Assembly: GCA_958428365.1 (NCBI GenBank)
Contig: CAUAFT010000005.1
Location: forward strand, 62,001 to 126,000
Direction: 5' to 3'
DNA length: 64,000 nucleotides
Origin: an uncultured Lachnospiraceae bacterium
Lineage (GTDB): Bacteria; Bacillota; Clostridia; Lachnospirales; Lachnospiraceae
The notes under the pieces were generated by a model. The model saw nothing but the letters and a program-made list of their open reading frames with translations, was not told the DNA's origin and did no database searches. Made by a program: the position numbers and the translations under genes. Positions 10,263-18,525 of the stretch are shown in pieces. How positions within the stretch are numbered: position 1 is the stretch's first letter; each line of letters begins with the position of its first letter.

Positions 10263-10846
10263 CAAAAACACTCCCTTCGGTATGGCATGGTTTCCTCTGT
10301 TTCAACAATATGCGGAGTTATTTCTCTTTCTGGAAATTCCACAACCTCATATTCCTTCGCAAGCTGTTCTCTCGCCCGTTTTAATCTGGTCTTTACGGTA
10401 TTCTCACTGATTTCCAACAGCTCTGCTATCTCACGGACACGATAGTTCTGTGCATAATAGAGCACAACCACCACCCGGTATTTTTCATCCAGATACTGTA
10501 ACAATTCCTTAAATTCTACCTGCTCTATCGATACATCCTCCGACTTCTGTGTACATGGAAACTCGTGGAAATCCTCCAAAAGACATCTTTTCTGTTGTTC
10601 TCGGATCATCCGCCTGCATTCATTGATCAGAATACGCGTCATCCAGGTCTTAAAATATCTCGCTTCTCTTAAATCCTGTATTTTTTCAAAACAGATGAGA
10701 ATGGTATTCTGTATCGCATCCGCTGCGTCTTCGTTATTATCTAAAATAGCGTATGCCGTCTTATACAGATCGACTTTATAAGTCTCAATTAACTCTGCGA
10801 AAGCGTCTGTATCCCCCCGCATCGCTTTTTTCACCGTCTGTTTCAT
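10262..10846 (-). CDS. ECF-family RNA polymerase sigma factor
   Basis: This is a 194-residue ECF sigma-70 factor. Region 2 is visible at about residues 10-75 (AFAELIETYKVDLYKTAYAI, then RYFKTWMTRILINECRR), and region 4 with its helix-turn-helix at about 115-170 (YRVREIAELLEISENTVKTRLKRAREQL). There is no C-terminal receptor domain. It is translationally coupled to the putative anti-sigma gene. A TGAAACC/CATCTAA pair upstream looks like an ECF-type promoter, so autoregulation is likely. The ATG has AAGGAGG before it. Confidence 0.93.
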   Translation of the reverse strand: MKQTVKKAMRGDTDAFAELIETYKVDLYKTAYAILDNNEDAADAIQNTILICFEKIQDLREARYFKTWMTRILINECRRMIREQQKRCLLEDFHEFPCTQKSEDVSIEQVEFKELLQYLDEKYRVVVVLYYAQNYRVREIAELLEISENTVKTRLKRAREQLAKEYEVVEFPEREITPHIVETEETMPYRRECF

Positions 10847-10892
10847 GCTTCCTCCTTATTTATTTCGCCTCGGCTTTTTATTTGTACATACA

Positions 10893-10922
10893 TTAGATGT
10901 AAAAACACACTATTTGGTTTCA
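10893..10922 (-). promoter_or_regulatory. Candidate ECF-type autoregulated promoter
   Basis: On the minus strand TGAAAC (917-922 of this kilobase block, 10917-10922) is followed after 17 nt by CATCTAA (10893-10899). ECF promoters of the SigV/SigW class have TGAAAC and CGTCTA-like or CGTA-like elements with about this spacing. It lies about 50 bp upstream of the sigma gene. The remaining bases up to 11040 show nothing else clear. Confidence 0.5.
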
Positions 10923-11040
10923 TTTTCAAATGCTATTTTTAATAATACAGAAAAACTGCAGCATTTTCCATTCATTCGAGCACAAAAATGGATTTTGAAA
11001 AAATCCTATGCAAAAACTGTCACAAAATCATTTCTCCAAA

Positions 11041-11076
11041 TAAAAAGAACTGCCGCAAAATCATATTTGCAGCAGC
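11041..11076 (-). terminator. Terminator of tepA
   Basis: A 10-bp stem (CTGCTGCAAA with TTTGCGGCAG, one G-T pair) is followed on the minus strand by TTCTTTTTATTT. It lies about 20 bp beyond the tepA stop. Confidence 0.85.
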
Positions 11077-11096
11077 TCTCATATTCAAAAAGCTCT

Positions 11097-11756
11097 CTAT
11101 TTAATTCCTTCATCTATCATCTGATGTAACTTCTGTAAGGCATCCCTCATGCCTCCCACTTCATTTATGATCCCCTCTTCCACAGCCTCTTTGCCCACAA
11201 GAATGGTTCCCAAGTCTTTGGACATCATAAAGGTATTCATCATCAGCTTTTCTATCTGATCCGGCTTCGCAAAGCAATGGTCGCAGATAAATCCGATGAT
11301 ACGGTCCTGCATCTGCTTAAAATATTCATAAGTCTGGGGTGCTCCGATGACCGTCCCGCTCAAACGTACCGGATGGATCACCATGGTTCCCGTCGGTACA
11401 ATGAAAGAATAATCCGCGGAGACAGCCAGAGGCACTCCTATGGAATGACTGCCTCCCAGCACCAGGGAAACGGTCGGAATACTTAAGGACGCCACCATCT
11501 CCGCAATAGCAAGCCCCGACTCCACATCTCCGCCCACTGTATTCAGTAATAAAAGAAGCCCGTCCACCTCTTTGGAATCTTCAATCTCAGCCAACTTTGG
11601 CAGAACGTGTTCGTACTTTGTCGTCTTGGTGTTGGAGGATAAAGTCTCGTGTCCCTCCACTTCCCCGATCACCGAGAGCAGATGTATCCTGTGATTTTTC
11701 TCGTTTTTATCTAAAAGACGCTGTCCGTCGTCATTGCTGTTTCTGTCTTCGCCCAT
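11097..11756 (-). CDS. tepA: ClpP-like serine protease TepA
   Basis: This is a 219-residue ClpP/crotonase-fold protease of the TepA (translocation-enhancing protein, YmfB) family. The core has LLLLLNTVGGDVESGLAIAEM (about 70-90) and the nucleophile region GGSHSIGVPLAVSADY, with the catalytic Ser in the SHSIG turn. A His in MVIHPVRLSG follows. In Bacillus the homologue lies next to spoIIIE and has been linked to protein secretion and degradation of spore SASPs. Here spoIIIE/ftsK is in the same neighbourhood. AAAAGGAG precedes the ATG. It is a single gene with its own terminator. Confidence 0.85.
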   Translation of the reverse strand: MGEDRNSNDDGQRLLDKNEKNHRIHLLSVIGEVEGHETLSSNTKTTKYEHVLPKLAEIEDSKEVDGLLLLLNTVGGDVESGLAIAEMVASLSIPTVSLVLGGSHSIGVPLAVSADYSFIVPTGTMVIHPVRLSGTVIGAPQTYEYFKQMQDRIIGFICDHCFAKPDQIEKLMMNTFMMSKDLGTILVGKEAVEEGIINEVGGMRDALQKLHQMIDEGIK

Positions 11757-11827
11757 GATTTTCTCCTTTTTACAATATCGTTTTTCCTGTACAAGAACAA
11801 AGTGTGCTACACATGTCCTCGCGGAGC

Positions 11828-11876
11828 GTTTTTATTTAATAGAAGATTTCTCTGGATTTCCTAATTAAATAAAAAC
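11828..11876. repeat. Palindromic repeat, copy A
   Basis: Perfect 13-bp arms GTTTTTATTTAAT / ATTAAATAAAAAC enclose a core ending CTCTGGATTTCCT. The left flank CGGAG-CG, the T-rich arm and the core match copies near 33.7 kb and 42.2 kb. It abuts the bioY terminator, sharing its T run. Confidence 0.6.
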
Positions 11877-11897
11877 AGAGAGTGTCGTTCACTCTCT
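11868..11897 (-). terminator. Terminator of bioY
   Basis: Stem AGAGAGTG/CACTCTCT with a 5-nt loop is followed on the minus strand by GTTTTTATTT. The T tract is the arm of palindromic repeat copy A. Confidence 0.85.
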
Positions 11898-11978
11898 ATC
11901 CTTATCCGTATTTTATGTGATTTTCAAAAAAATATACAAAAACAGCAATAACTGTGATTTCTTACCTACCGAGCGGTC

Positions 11979-12578
11979 TTAACCGATCAATCCCTGCTTC
12001 ACCAAAATCTTCCGCACCTGGTATCCCACTACCACTGCCAGAACCAATTTTACCAGATCCAGCGGAATATAAGGAAATACACACATGGTCAGAGCCTCTA
12101 AGAATCCCACCTTGTACTGGATCACAAACCAGACCGTTCCAAAGGCATAACATGCAATAATGCCAAGGATTCCTCCCACAAAATACATTGGAATCTTATT
12201 CGGGAACTTCTCCACAAAAAGACCGATGAAAAAGACCAGAAAAATATATCCTACCAGATATCCGCCCGTTGGTCCCGCCAGCTTCTGTACTCCTCCGGTA
12301 AACCCGGTAAAGACCGGAAGTCCCACCATTCCCAGCAGGAGATAGACCACAGTACTTAATACTCCCTTCCACTTTCCAAGTATGATTCCTGCTAAAAACA
12401 GTGCAAATAAAGCCAGCGTGATCGGAATCGGTGAAATTGCAATGGGAATGGGAATGGAAAAGGGAGCGATGATGCAGATCACCGCTGTCACAAGGGCAAT
12501 TACCGTCATGTCCCGGACAGAGATCCCTCTTGTATCTTTTCTTTCACTGATCCCCTGTTGTACCTGATTGTCATTCAT
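11979..12578 (-). CDS. bioY: Biotin transporter BioY
   Basis: BioY is the substrate-binding membrane component of a biotin ECF transporter. The 199 residues have about six hydrophobic segments. The family signatures are ISPIPITLALFALFLAGIILG, GLPVFTGFTGGVQKLAGPTGGYLVGY and FPYIPLDLVKLVLA. The start is put at ATG 12578 (MNDNQVQQ), with AAGGAG upstream. The open frame continues into the operator and is not coding there. A BirA-type operator at the promoter shows control by biotin. No bioA/B/D/F genes are nearby, so scavenging rather than synthesis is suggested. Confidence 0.95.
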   Translation of the reverse strand: MNDNQVQQGISERKDTRGISVRDMTVIALVTAVICIIAPFSIPIPIAISPIPITLALFALFLAGIILGKWKGVLSTVVYLLLGMVGLPVFTGFTGGVQKLAGPTGGYLVGYIFLVFFIGLFVEKFPNKIPMYFVGGILGIIACYAFGTVWFVIQYKVGFLEALTMCVFPYIPLDLVKLVLAVVVGYQVRKILVKQGLIG

Positions 12579-12591
12579 TTTCTTCTCACTC

Positions 12592-12630
12592 CTTATTGTT
12601 AACCTTTGTATTATATCTATTAACAATAAG
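12592..12630. promoter_or_regulatory. BirA operator of bioY
   Basis: Perfect 11-bp inverted arms CTTATTGTTAA (12592-12602) and TTAACAATAAG (12620-12630) have a 17-nt gap. This matches the biotin-repressor box TTGTTAACC-N-GGTTAACAA of Gram-positive bacteria. It overlaps the -10 of the bioY promoter. Confidence 0.85.
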
Positions 12631-12656
12631 ATATCTGTTTCAAGTGTAAAAGTCAA
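12628..12656 (-). promoter_or_regulatory. Promoter of bioY
   Basis: Minus-strand -35 TTGACT (12651-12656) and -10 TATCTT (12628-12633) have a 17-nt spacer. The -35 sits inside the arm of the glgA terminator hairpin, and the -10 overlaps the BirA operator. A TATAAT inside the operator is an alternative -10. Confidence 0.6.
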
Positions 12657-12682
12657 CCTCCATTTTATAGAAGTTGACTTTT
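12648..12682 (-). terminator. Terminator of glgA
   Basis: Perfect 10-bp arms AAAAGTCAAC / GTTGACTTTT flank a 15-nt loop just after glgA. The second arm doubles as the -35 of bioY, so the terminator and the next promoter are interlaced. Confidence 0.7.
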
Positions 12683-12700
12683 GCGTGTATGGTGAATCAA

Positions 12701-14155
12701 CTATACCTCACCCATAAGATATTTGTAGAGTCCCATGTATTTCTCCGTAGACTTCTTCCAGGAAAAGTCCATCGCCATGCCGCGATCCACCATCTGGTTC
12801 CACTGTCTCTTCTTCTCAAAGAATACATATTTGGAATAGTTGATCGTATTCAGCATCTCCTCACCATTGTAGTTGGTAAAGGAGAAGCCCTCTCCGGTAT
12901 TCTCATACTCGTTGAACGGCTCCACCGTATCCTTCAGACCTCCGGTCTCACGCACGATCGGCACGGTTCCATAACGGTAGGAGATCAGCTGGGTCAGTCC
13001 GCAAGGCTCGAATCTGGACGGCATCAGGAAAGCGTCCGCCGACGCATATAGCTTATGTGCCAGCTCGTCAGAATAACAGATATTTGCAGAGATCTTATCT
13101 CCGTATTTCCAGGCAAAATGGCGGAACATATTCTCGTAATCCGGCTCTCCGGTTCCGATCACCACAAGCTGGGTATGCTCGTCAATGATCCGCTCGATCA
13201 CATAATTGATCAGATCCAGCCCCTTCTGATCCGTCAGTCTGGAGATCAGACCGATCATATACTTCTTCTTGTCTACGCCAAGTCCCAGATCCTCCTGGAG
13301 TTTTACCTTATTCTTCCATTTCTTTGTTCTGAAATCACTCTGGTCATAATTCACGAAGATCTTCGGGTCCGTTTTTGGATTGTAAATCTCATAATCAATT
13401 CCGTTTACAATTCCCTGCATATCAAAATGTCTGGCTCCCAAAAGTCCATCCAGACCTTCTCCATAGTAAGGGCTCTGGATCTCGTTTGCATAAGTCTCGC
13501 TCACCGTTGTGATATAATCCGCATAGACCAGACCGCCCTTTAACATGTTGGCGTCCTCCTGAAATTCCAGCTTATCGGGAGTAAAAAGAGAATCGTCCAA
13601 TCCGCTTAAGCCCTTCATCGTCTTAATATCCCACACTCCCTGGAACTTTAGATTGTGGATGGTCATAATAGACTTGATTCCCCAGAAAAACATATCTCCC
13701 TGGAACTCATTCTTTAAGTAAACAGGAATTAATCCGGTCTGCCAGTCGTGGCAGTGGATGATATCCGGGTGGAAGTCCACCAGTGGAAGCATGGAAAGCA
13801 CCGCCTTATCGAAAAAGCAGAACTTTTCAATATCGTAGCGCACATTTCCATAAGGAAGGAAGCTGTCAAAATACTCCTGATTGTCGATGAAATAATAGGT
13901 GATTCCATCCAGTTCATACTGTAAAACCCCCACATATTTGTCCTGGATGTAAGGTCCCACTCCTAAGTAAAAATGTGTCACATACTTGAACTCATTCCGG
14001 TATGACTCAGGAATACAACTGTAGTTCGGCAATACCACCCGAACATCCCATTCCTCCTTGTCAAATTCCTTTGGTAACGCCCCGCATACGTCCGCCAGTC
14101 CTCCGGTCTTGACAAACGGAACACATTCTGATGCTGCAAAAAGAACCCTTCTCAT
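12701..14155 (-). CDS. glgA: Glycogen synthase (ADP-glucose type)
   Basis: GlgA transfers glucose from ADP-glucose to growing glycogen. It is a GT5 enzyme of 484 residues. The N-terminal KTGGLADVCGALPKE carries the ADP-glucose-binding Lys and the first Rossmann loop. Further blocks are IIHCHDWQTGLIPVYLK, IGLISRLTDQKGLDL and the catalytic-site SRFEPCGLTQLISYRYGTVPIVRETGGL. No other glg genes are beside it. It starts 12 nt after metY, so it is probably in the same transcript (CFI-box gene, metY, glgA) even though the functions differ. Confidence 0.95.
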   Translation of the reverse strand: MRRVLFAASECVPFVKTGGLADVCGALPKEFDKEEWDVRVVLPNYSCIPESYRNEFKYVTHFYLGVGPYIQDKYVGVLQYELDGITYYFIDNQEYFDSFLPYGNVRYDIEKFCFFDKAVLSMLPLVDFHPDIIHCHDWQTGLIPVYLKNEFQGDMFFWGIKSIMTIHNLKFQGVWDIKTMKGLSGLDDSLFTPDKLEFQEDANMLKGGLVYADYITTVSETYANEIQSPYYGEGLDGLLGARHFDMQGIVNGIDYEIYNPKTDPKIFVNYDQSDFRTKKWKNKVKLQEDLGLGVDKKKYMIGLISRLTDQKGLDLINYVIERIIDEHTQLVVIGTGEPDYENMFRHFAWKYGDKISANICYSDELAHKLYASADAFLMPSRFEPCGLTQLISYRYGTVPIVRETGGLKDTVEPFNEYENTGEGFSFTNYNGEEMLNTINYSKYVFFEKKRQWNQMVDRGMAMDFSWKKSTEKYMGLYKYLMGEV

Positions 14156-14167
14156 ATAAACGCCCTC

Positions 14168-15451
14168 CTAAATTTTTGACAATGCCTGCTCTAGATCGGC
14201 AATGATATCATCTGCATTTTCTATTCCAACGGAAAAACGGATCAGATCCGGCTGTACGCCCGCTTCGATCAGTTCCTCCTCGGATAACTGTCTATGTGTA
14301 TGGCTTGCCGGATGCAGGACACAGGTTCTCGCGTCTGCCACATGAGTCACGATGGCTGCAAGCTGTAAGTGATCCATAAATGCTTTCGCCTCGTCCCTTC
14401 CCCCTTTTAAGCCAAAGGAGATCACGCCGCAGGTGCCGTTCGGCATGTACTTTTTGGCAAGCTCATAATATTTATTTGACGGGAGTCCCGCATAGTTGAC
14501 CCAGGCAACTCTCTCGTTTTGTTCTAAGTACTGCGCCACTTTCAGAGCATTCTCACAGTGTCTTGGAACTCTCAAATGAAGCGTCTCCAGTCCCACATTC
14601 AGCAAAAATGCATTCTGAGGCGACTGGATGGAACCCAGATCCCTCATCAACTGCGTGGTCGCCTTGGTGATATAAGCTCCTTTTCCGAATTTTTCGGTAT
14701 AGACGATCCCGTGATAGGACTCATCCGGCTGAGTCAGTCCCGGAAACTTATCTGCATGGGCTTCCCAGTCAAAATTACCGCTGTCGATAATGGCTCCGCC
14801 CACACACATGGCATGTCCGTCCATATACTTTGTGGTGGAATGGGTCACGATGTCGGCTCCCCATTCAAAGGGACGGCAATTGATGGGCGTTGCAAAGGTA
14901 TTGTCAATGATCAGCGGCACGCCGTGATCGTGCGCCAGCTTTGCGAATTTTTCAATGTCCAGAACCACCAGGGACGGATTGGAGATAGTCTCTGCAAACA
15001 CACATTTTGTATTCGGCTGGAATGCTTTTTCCAATTCTTCATAGGAGGCGTCAGGATCCACAAAGGTACAGTCGATCCCCATCTTCTTCATGGTGGTTCC
15101 ATAGAGGTTAAAGGTTCCTCCGTAGATGGTGGATGCGCTGACGATATGGTCGCCGCTCTCGCAGATATTGAACACGGCATAGTAGTTTGCCGCCTGTCCG
15201 GAGGAAGTCAGCATCCCTGCCACTCCGCCTTCCAGCTCTGTGATCTTTTCCGCCACCGCATCGTTAGTCGGATTCTGAAGTCTCGTATAGAAATAACCGC
15301 TGTCCTCCAGATCAAACAATCTGCCCATCTGATCTGAGGTATCGTACTTAAAAGTTGTACTCTGGTAGATCGGTAAGACTCTCGGCTCTCCCTTGGTCGG
15401 ATGCCAGCCTGACTGAATACACTTTGTCTCAATCTTATAATTATTACTCAT
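14168..15451 (-). CDS. metY: O-acetylhomoserine sulfhydrylase
   Basis: This PLP enzyme makes homocysteine from O-acetylhomoserine and sulfide. At 427 residues it matches the MetY subgroup of the Cys/Met-metabolism family. Supporting features are the substrate block YTRLQNPTNDAVAEKI (55-70), the EGG...TSSGQAA stretch, Asp in IIDNTFATP (183) and the PLP Lys208 in THSTTKYMDGH. The C-terminal LIRFSVGIENADDIIADL is typical. The MetY/CysD length (about 425) argues against cystathionine gamma-synthase (about 380). AGGAG precedes the ATG. The gene lies 12 nt after the CFI-box gene. Confidence 0.93.
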   Translation of the reverse strand: MSNNYKIETKCIQSGWHPTKGEPRVLPIYQSTTFKYDTSDQMGRLFDLEDSGYFYTRLQNPTNDAVAEKITELEGGVAGMLTSSGQAANYYAVFNICESGDHIVSASTIYGGTFNLYGTTMKKMGIDCTFVDPDASYEELEKAFQPNTKCVFAETISNPSLVVLDIEKFAKLAHDHGVPLIIDNTFATPINCRPFEWGADIVTHSTTKYMDGHAMCVGGAIIDSGNFDWEAHADKFPGLTQPDESYHGIVYTEKFGKGAYITKATTQLMRDLGSIQSPQNAFLLNVGLETLHLRVPRHCENALKVAQYLEQNERVAWVNYAGLPSNKYYELAKKYMPNGTCGVISFGLKGGRDEAKAFMDHLQLAAIVTHVADARTCVLHPASHTHRQLSEEELIEAGVQPDLIRFSVGIENADDIIADLEQALSKI

Positions 15452-15463
15452 TTTCCTGCTCCT

Positions 15464-16273
15464 TTATGAAAAATATTTCTCTTCCAAACTGTATACCATG
15501 TCCGTATAGACCTTCCGGCACTGCTCGTTTTTGCCCTCCCGGATCAGACGGATACATTTTTCCAGATAATCTTTGTAGATTCCCCGATAGATCTCTGGGG
15601 CATCGCTGCGTCTGTTGATGTGTTTTACAATGGTGGGCGCCACATCGTAATACTCCCGGATCACATCCTTCCCGTTAGAAAGTTCCGTCAGATACCCGTC
15701 CCGGTAGTTCCTAAGCAGGACCAGTTCCTCACAATCGTCTCCCTTGTTCAGACTCTGACAGACTGCTGTGCTGATGTAGCAATACCGCTGTCTGAATCCC
15801 TCCTCGATCTCCTCATAAGTGGAAATATTAAGATTCGTCCGTGGAAAAGCCTGCTTCCATGCCTTTCGCAGTTCCTCGGCAAAGATTTCCCCCGAATGTG
15901 GGTTCTCTTTTAAAAGCGCCGGGAAGAGATAGGCTGCCAATATCAGATTATAATCCGTCAGTCTCTTCGACCGTTTTCTCTTCTTCGGCTCCTCTTCGAT
16001 ACTCTTTTTCACAGCCCCCACAAAATCCTCTGCCAGCGTCCTGAGCATCTCTTCTTTTTCATTTCCATACTGATAGGCGTCCTCTAAATCACGCAATACC
16101 TGTGAATGTGTGCCGATATACTCCAAAAATGTCTTTTCATACTCTTTTTTCTGAAAACCATCCAGCGGATCCTTCACATTCATGAGTAGATCCGGCAATT
16201 CCCATTTCAAACCATCTGTCAGCTCCAGATATACTTTCTCGTCTATCTGGGGCTCTTCCAAAGCACCAGCCAT
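15464..16273 (-). CDS. Uncharacterised CFI-box-like protein
   Basis: This 269-residue soluble, mostly alpha-helical protein has unknown function. The N-terminal two-thirds is charged, with a run of Lys/Arg near residue 95-105 (EEEPKKRKRSKR). The C-terminal part, from about residue 163, has CYISTAVCQSL followed by LVLLRNYRDGYLTELSNGK and a YY residue pair. This resembles the CFI-box pattern (Cys-Phe-Ile...Thr-Ala...Leu-Arg-x-Phe-Arg-Asp) found at the ends of varied bacterial proteins. AGGAGG precedes the ATG. It follows the yebC terminator and probably leads an operon with metY and glgA. Confidence 0.6.
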   Translation of the reverse strand: MAGALEEPQIDEKVYLELTDGLKWELPDLLMNVKDPLDGFQKKEYEKTFLEYIGTHSQVLRDLEDAYQYGNEKEEMLRTLAEDFVGAVKKSIEEEPKKRKRSKRLTDYNLILAAYLFPALLKENPHSGEIFAEELRKAWKQAFPRTNLNISTYEEIEEGFRQRYCYISTAVCQSLNKGDDCEELVLLRNYRDGYLTELSNGKDVIREYYDVAPTIVKHINRRSDAPEIYRGIYKDYLEKCIRLIREGKNEQCRKVYTDMVYSLEEKYFS

Positions 16274-16300
16274 GAATAGGTTCCTCCTGTTGTTATAGCA

Positions 16301-16326
16301 AAAACCCCGGCAGGTTCTGCCGGGTT
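16301..16326 (-). terminator. Terminator of yebC
   Basis: CCCGGCAG/CTGCCGGG stem with a 3-nt loop is followed on the minus strand by GTTTTTGC. Confidence 0.9.
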
Positions 16327-16334
16327 ATCTGCAA

Positions 16335-17063
16335 TTATTCATCCCAGTTATGATACACTTCCTGAACATCCTCGTCTTCATCCAATAAATCCAGCGTCTT
16401 ATTGATGTTATAGAGATCCTGTTCGTCTGTTAACTGCACATAAGTCTGCGGGATCATGGTCACTTCCGCAGAAGCCATCGGGATCTGCTCCGCTTCCAAT
16501 GCCTCTCTGACTTTTGAAAACTCATCCGGATCCGTGATGATCTCAAAGCTGTCCTCTTCCTCTGCAAAGTCCTCTGCCCCTGCGTCCAAAGCCAGCATCA
16601 TCAGATCGTCCGCCTCCATGTCGGTCTCTTCCTTTGCGACGATGATCTGACCCTTTGTATCAAACATATAAGATACACAACCCTGTGTACCGATATTTCC
16701 CTTTCCCTTGGTAAAGGCATTTCTCACATTTGCCGCCGTACGGTTCTTATTATCCGTCAGCGCCTTTACAATAATGGCTGTTCCGCTCGGTCCATAACCC
16801 TCGTATACGACATACTCGTAGTTCACGGAAGCCGCGTCGCCGGAAGCCTTCTTAATTCCCCTCGTGATGGTATCGTTCGGCATATTATTTGCTTTCGCCT
16901 TGGCAATCACGTCACGCAGTCTGCTGTTATTCGCCGGATCCGGACCGCCCTCTTTTACTGCAACGGCGATCTCACGTCCGATAATTGTAAAGATTTTCCC
17001 CTTTGCCGCATCGTTTTTCTCTTTCTTATGCTTAATGTTGGCAAATTTGGAATGTCCTGACAT
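16335..17063 (-). CDS. yebC: YebC/PmpR family protein
   Basis: The 242 residues begin MSGHSKFANIKHKKEKND, the family hallmark, and include NNMPNDTITRGIKKA and the YEGYGPSGTAIIVKALTDNKNRT block. YebC proteins were long described as transcriptional regulators; YebC-type proteins have more recently been implicated in relieving ribosome stalling at proline-rich sequences. Length is normal. It begins 34 nt after the CBS-domain gene and is probably in its transcript, ending at the hairpin that follows. Confidence 0.95.
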   Translation of the reverse strand: MSGHSKFANIKHKKEKNDAAKGKIFTIIGREIAVAVKEGGPDPANNSRLRDVIAKAKANNMPNDTITRGIKKASGDAASVNYEYVVYEGYGPSGTAIIVKALTDNKNRTAANVRNAFTKGKGNIGTQGCVSYMFDTKGQIIVAKEETDMEADDLMMLALDAGAEDFAEEEDSFEIITDPDEFSKVREALEAEQIPMASAEVTMIPQTYVQLTDEQDLYNINKTLDLLDEDEDVQEVYHNWDE

Positions 17064-17097
17064 ATCTTTTCCTCTTTTCTGTTCATTTTTCCGTTTG

Positions 17098-17991
17098 TTA
17101 TTTTACCATTTTTTCCTCATTCTGACAAGTCTGCTGAGATTCTTCTTCGTTCTCCGGAAGTTTTGTCACCCGCACCTTTCCGATCATCTTATTGCTGACG
17201 GATAAGATCTCAAAACGGCAGCCGTTCCCCTCCACGGAAAACGCTTCATTTTCTGCCGGGATCCTGCCGGAAAGAAAGATCAGATATCCGTTTAAGGTCT
17301 CGTAGTCCTCGATCTCAAACGGAATATGAAGGATCTCCTCCACCTCTTCCAAAGGAGTCAGCCCCTGCATGATATAGGTATTTTCCCCGATCTGCTCAAT
17401 GGTATGTTCTTCCTCGTCATGCTCGTCTAAGATATTTCCAACGATCTCCTCTAAAATATCCTCCAAAGCCACGATTCCCGCCGTCTGTCCGTACTCGTCC
17501 ACTACAATGACGATATGATTTTTCTTCAACTGCATTTCCTTGAACAGGGAATTGATGTTTTTTGTCTCCGGTATAAAATCCACCTCAAAGACCAGATCGG
17601 CAATATCCCGAATCGGCGTATTCTGTACCGCCTCATCCTTCGCATACATGAGAACCTCTCTGATATGTACCGCACCGACAATATTGTCGATGTCGCCCTC
17701 ATATACCGGAAATCTGGAATGATTCTGCTCAATGATAAAATTCATCGCTTCCTCAAAAGGCGTATTTCCATCCAGCGCAACGATATTCTTCCGGTGCGTC
17801 ATGATATCCTTCGCCTCTTTATCACCAAATTCAAAGATATTGTGGATCATCATAGCTTCGCTCTCCAAAAGCGCGCCCTGTTCGTGAACCTCGTCCACCA
17901 TTGAGATGATCTCTTTTTCCATCTGCTCATCATCCGTTTTCTTTTTCGAAAAAAATTTCAAAAAGGGGTGTTTACTCCCGCCATCGTCCAT
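17098..17991 (-). CDS. CBS-pair/CorC_HlyC protein without membrane domain
   Basis: The 297 residues hold a tandem CBS pair (about 60-180: IMTHRKNIVALD, HSRFPVYEGDIDNIVGAVHIRE, VVDEYGQTAGIVALEDILEEIVG) and a C-terminal CorC_HlyC domain (about 195-275, DYETLNGYLIFLSGRIP). The N-terminal DUF21/CNNM membrane domain of full-length transporters is absent. In that respect it looks like cytoplasmic CorC, which modulates Mg/Co efflux. A bacteriocin- or hemolysin-related annotation should be avoided. It has a consensus promoter and is followed by yebC. Confidence 0.85.
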   Translation of the reverse strand: MDDGGSKHPFLKFFSKKKTDDEQMEKEIISMVDEVHEQGALLESEAMMIHNIFEFGDKEAKDIMTHRKNIVALDGNTPFEEAMNFIIEQNHSRFPVYEGDIDNIVGAVHIREVLMYAKDEAVQNTPIRDIADLVFEVDFIPETKNINSLFKEMQLKKNHIVIVVDEYGQTAGIVALEDILEEIVGNILDEHDEEEHTIEQIGENTYIMQGLTPLEEVEEILHIPFEIEDYETLNGYLIFLSGRIPAENEAFSVEGNGCRFEILSVSNKMIGKVRVTKLPENEEESQQTCQNEEKMVK

Positions 17992-18038
17992 AGCTTATCT
18001 CCTTCTTTTCCTTCGTAAATAACAGTTTTATTAAGAAA

Positions 18039-18067
18039 ATCCTATCATTTCTCTACTTATTAGTCAA
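18039..18067 (-). promoter_or_regulatory. Promoter of CBS gene-yebC
   Basis: Minus-strand -35 TTGACT (18062-18067) and -10 TAGGAT (18039-18044) have a 17-nt spacer, right after the mazF stop. Confidence 0.75.
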
Positions 18068-18069
18068 GA

Positions 18070-18417
18070 TTATGTATTCAGTTCCAGACTAATCAGCAGC
18101 GCCCGCTCCACCTTTTTTAGAATTTCACGATCCAGATGGCAGACCTTATCCTTCAATCTCTTCTTGTCGATGGTGCGAAGCTGTTCTAACAGCACCACGG
18201 AATCCTTCACCAGCGCATATTTACTGGAATCCAGCTCCACATGGGTCGGCAGCTTCGCCTTATTCATCTGACTTGTGATCGCCGCACAGATCACGGTGGG
18301 GCTGTGCTTATTCCCGACGTCATTCTGTATGATCAGCACCGGACGCACGCCTCCCTGCTCGGAACCCACCACCGGTCTTAAATCTGCATAATAAATATCT
18401 CCTCTACGAATTACCAT
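18070..18417 (-). CDS. mazF: MazF/PemK-type endoribonuclease toxin (NdoA-like)
   Basis: The 115 residues have the MazF fold markers [30 protein letters not shown] at the start (Arg/Gly-rich RNA-cleaving loop) and [22 protein letters not shown]. The length and sequence are close to Bacillus NdoA, which cuts mRNA and is encoded after alr and its antitoxin. Here alr is also directly upstream. The 108 bp between them, however, are too short for an antitoxin of about 90 residues, and no candidate is visible. The antitoxin may be encoded elsewhere or be lost. Confidence 0.9.
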   Translation of the reverse strand: MVIRRGDIYYADLRPVVGSEQGGVRPVLIIQNDVGNKHSPTVICAAITSQMNKAKLPTHVELDSSKYALVKDSVVLLEQLRTIDKKRLKDKVCHLDREILKKVERALLISLELNT

Positions 18418-18525
18418 AATTTCACTCCAAAATTTAGATTTACAGTAAGTATTTCCAAAATTTTTCGAGTGTAAACATTTTCACAAATTAATTCTTACAA
18501 CCTATGTCTTTCTTCCATATTCTGT

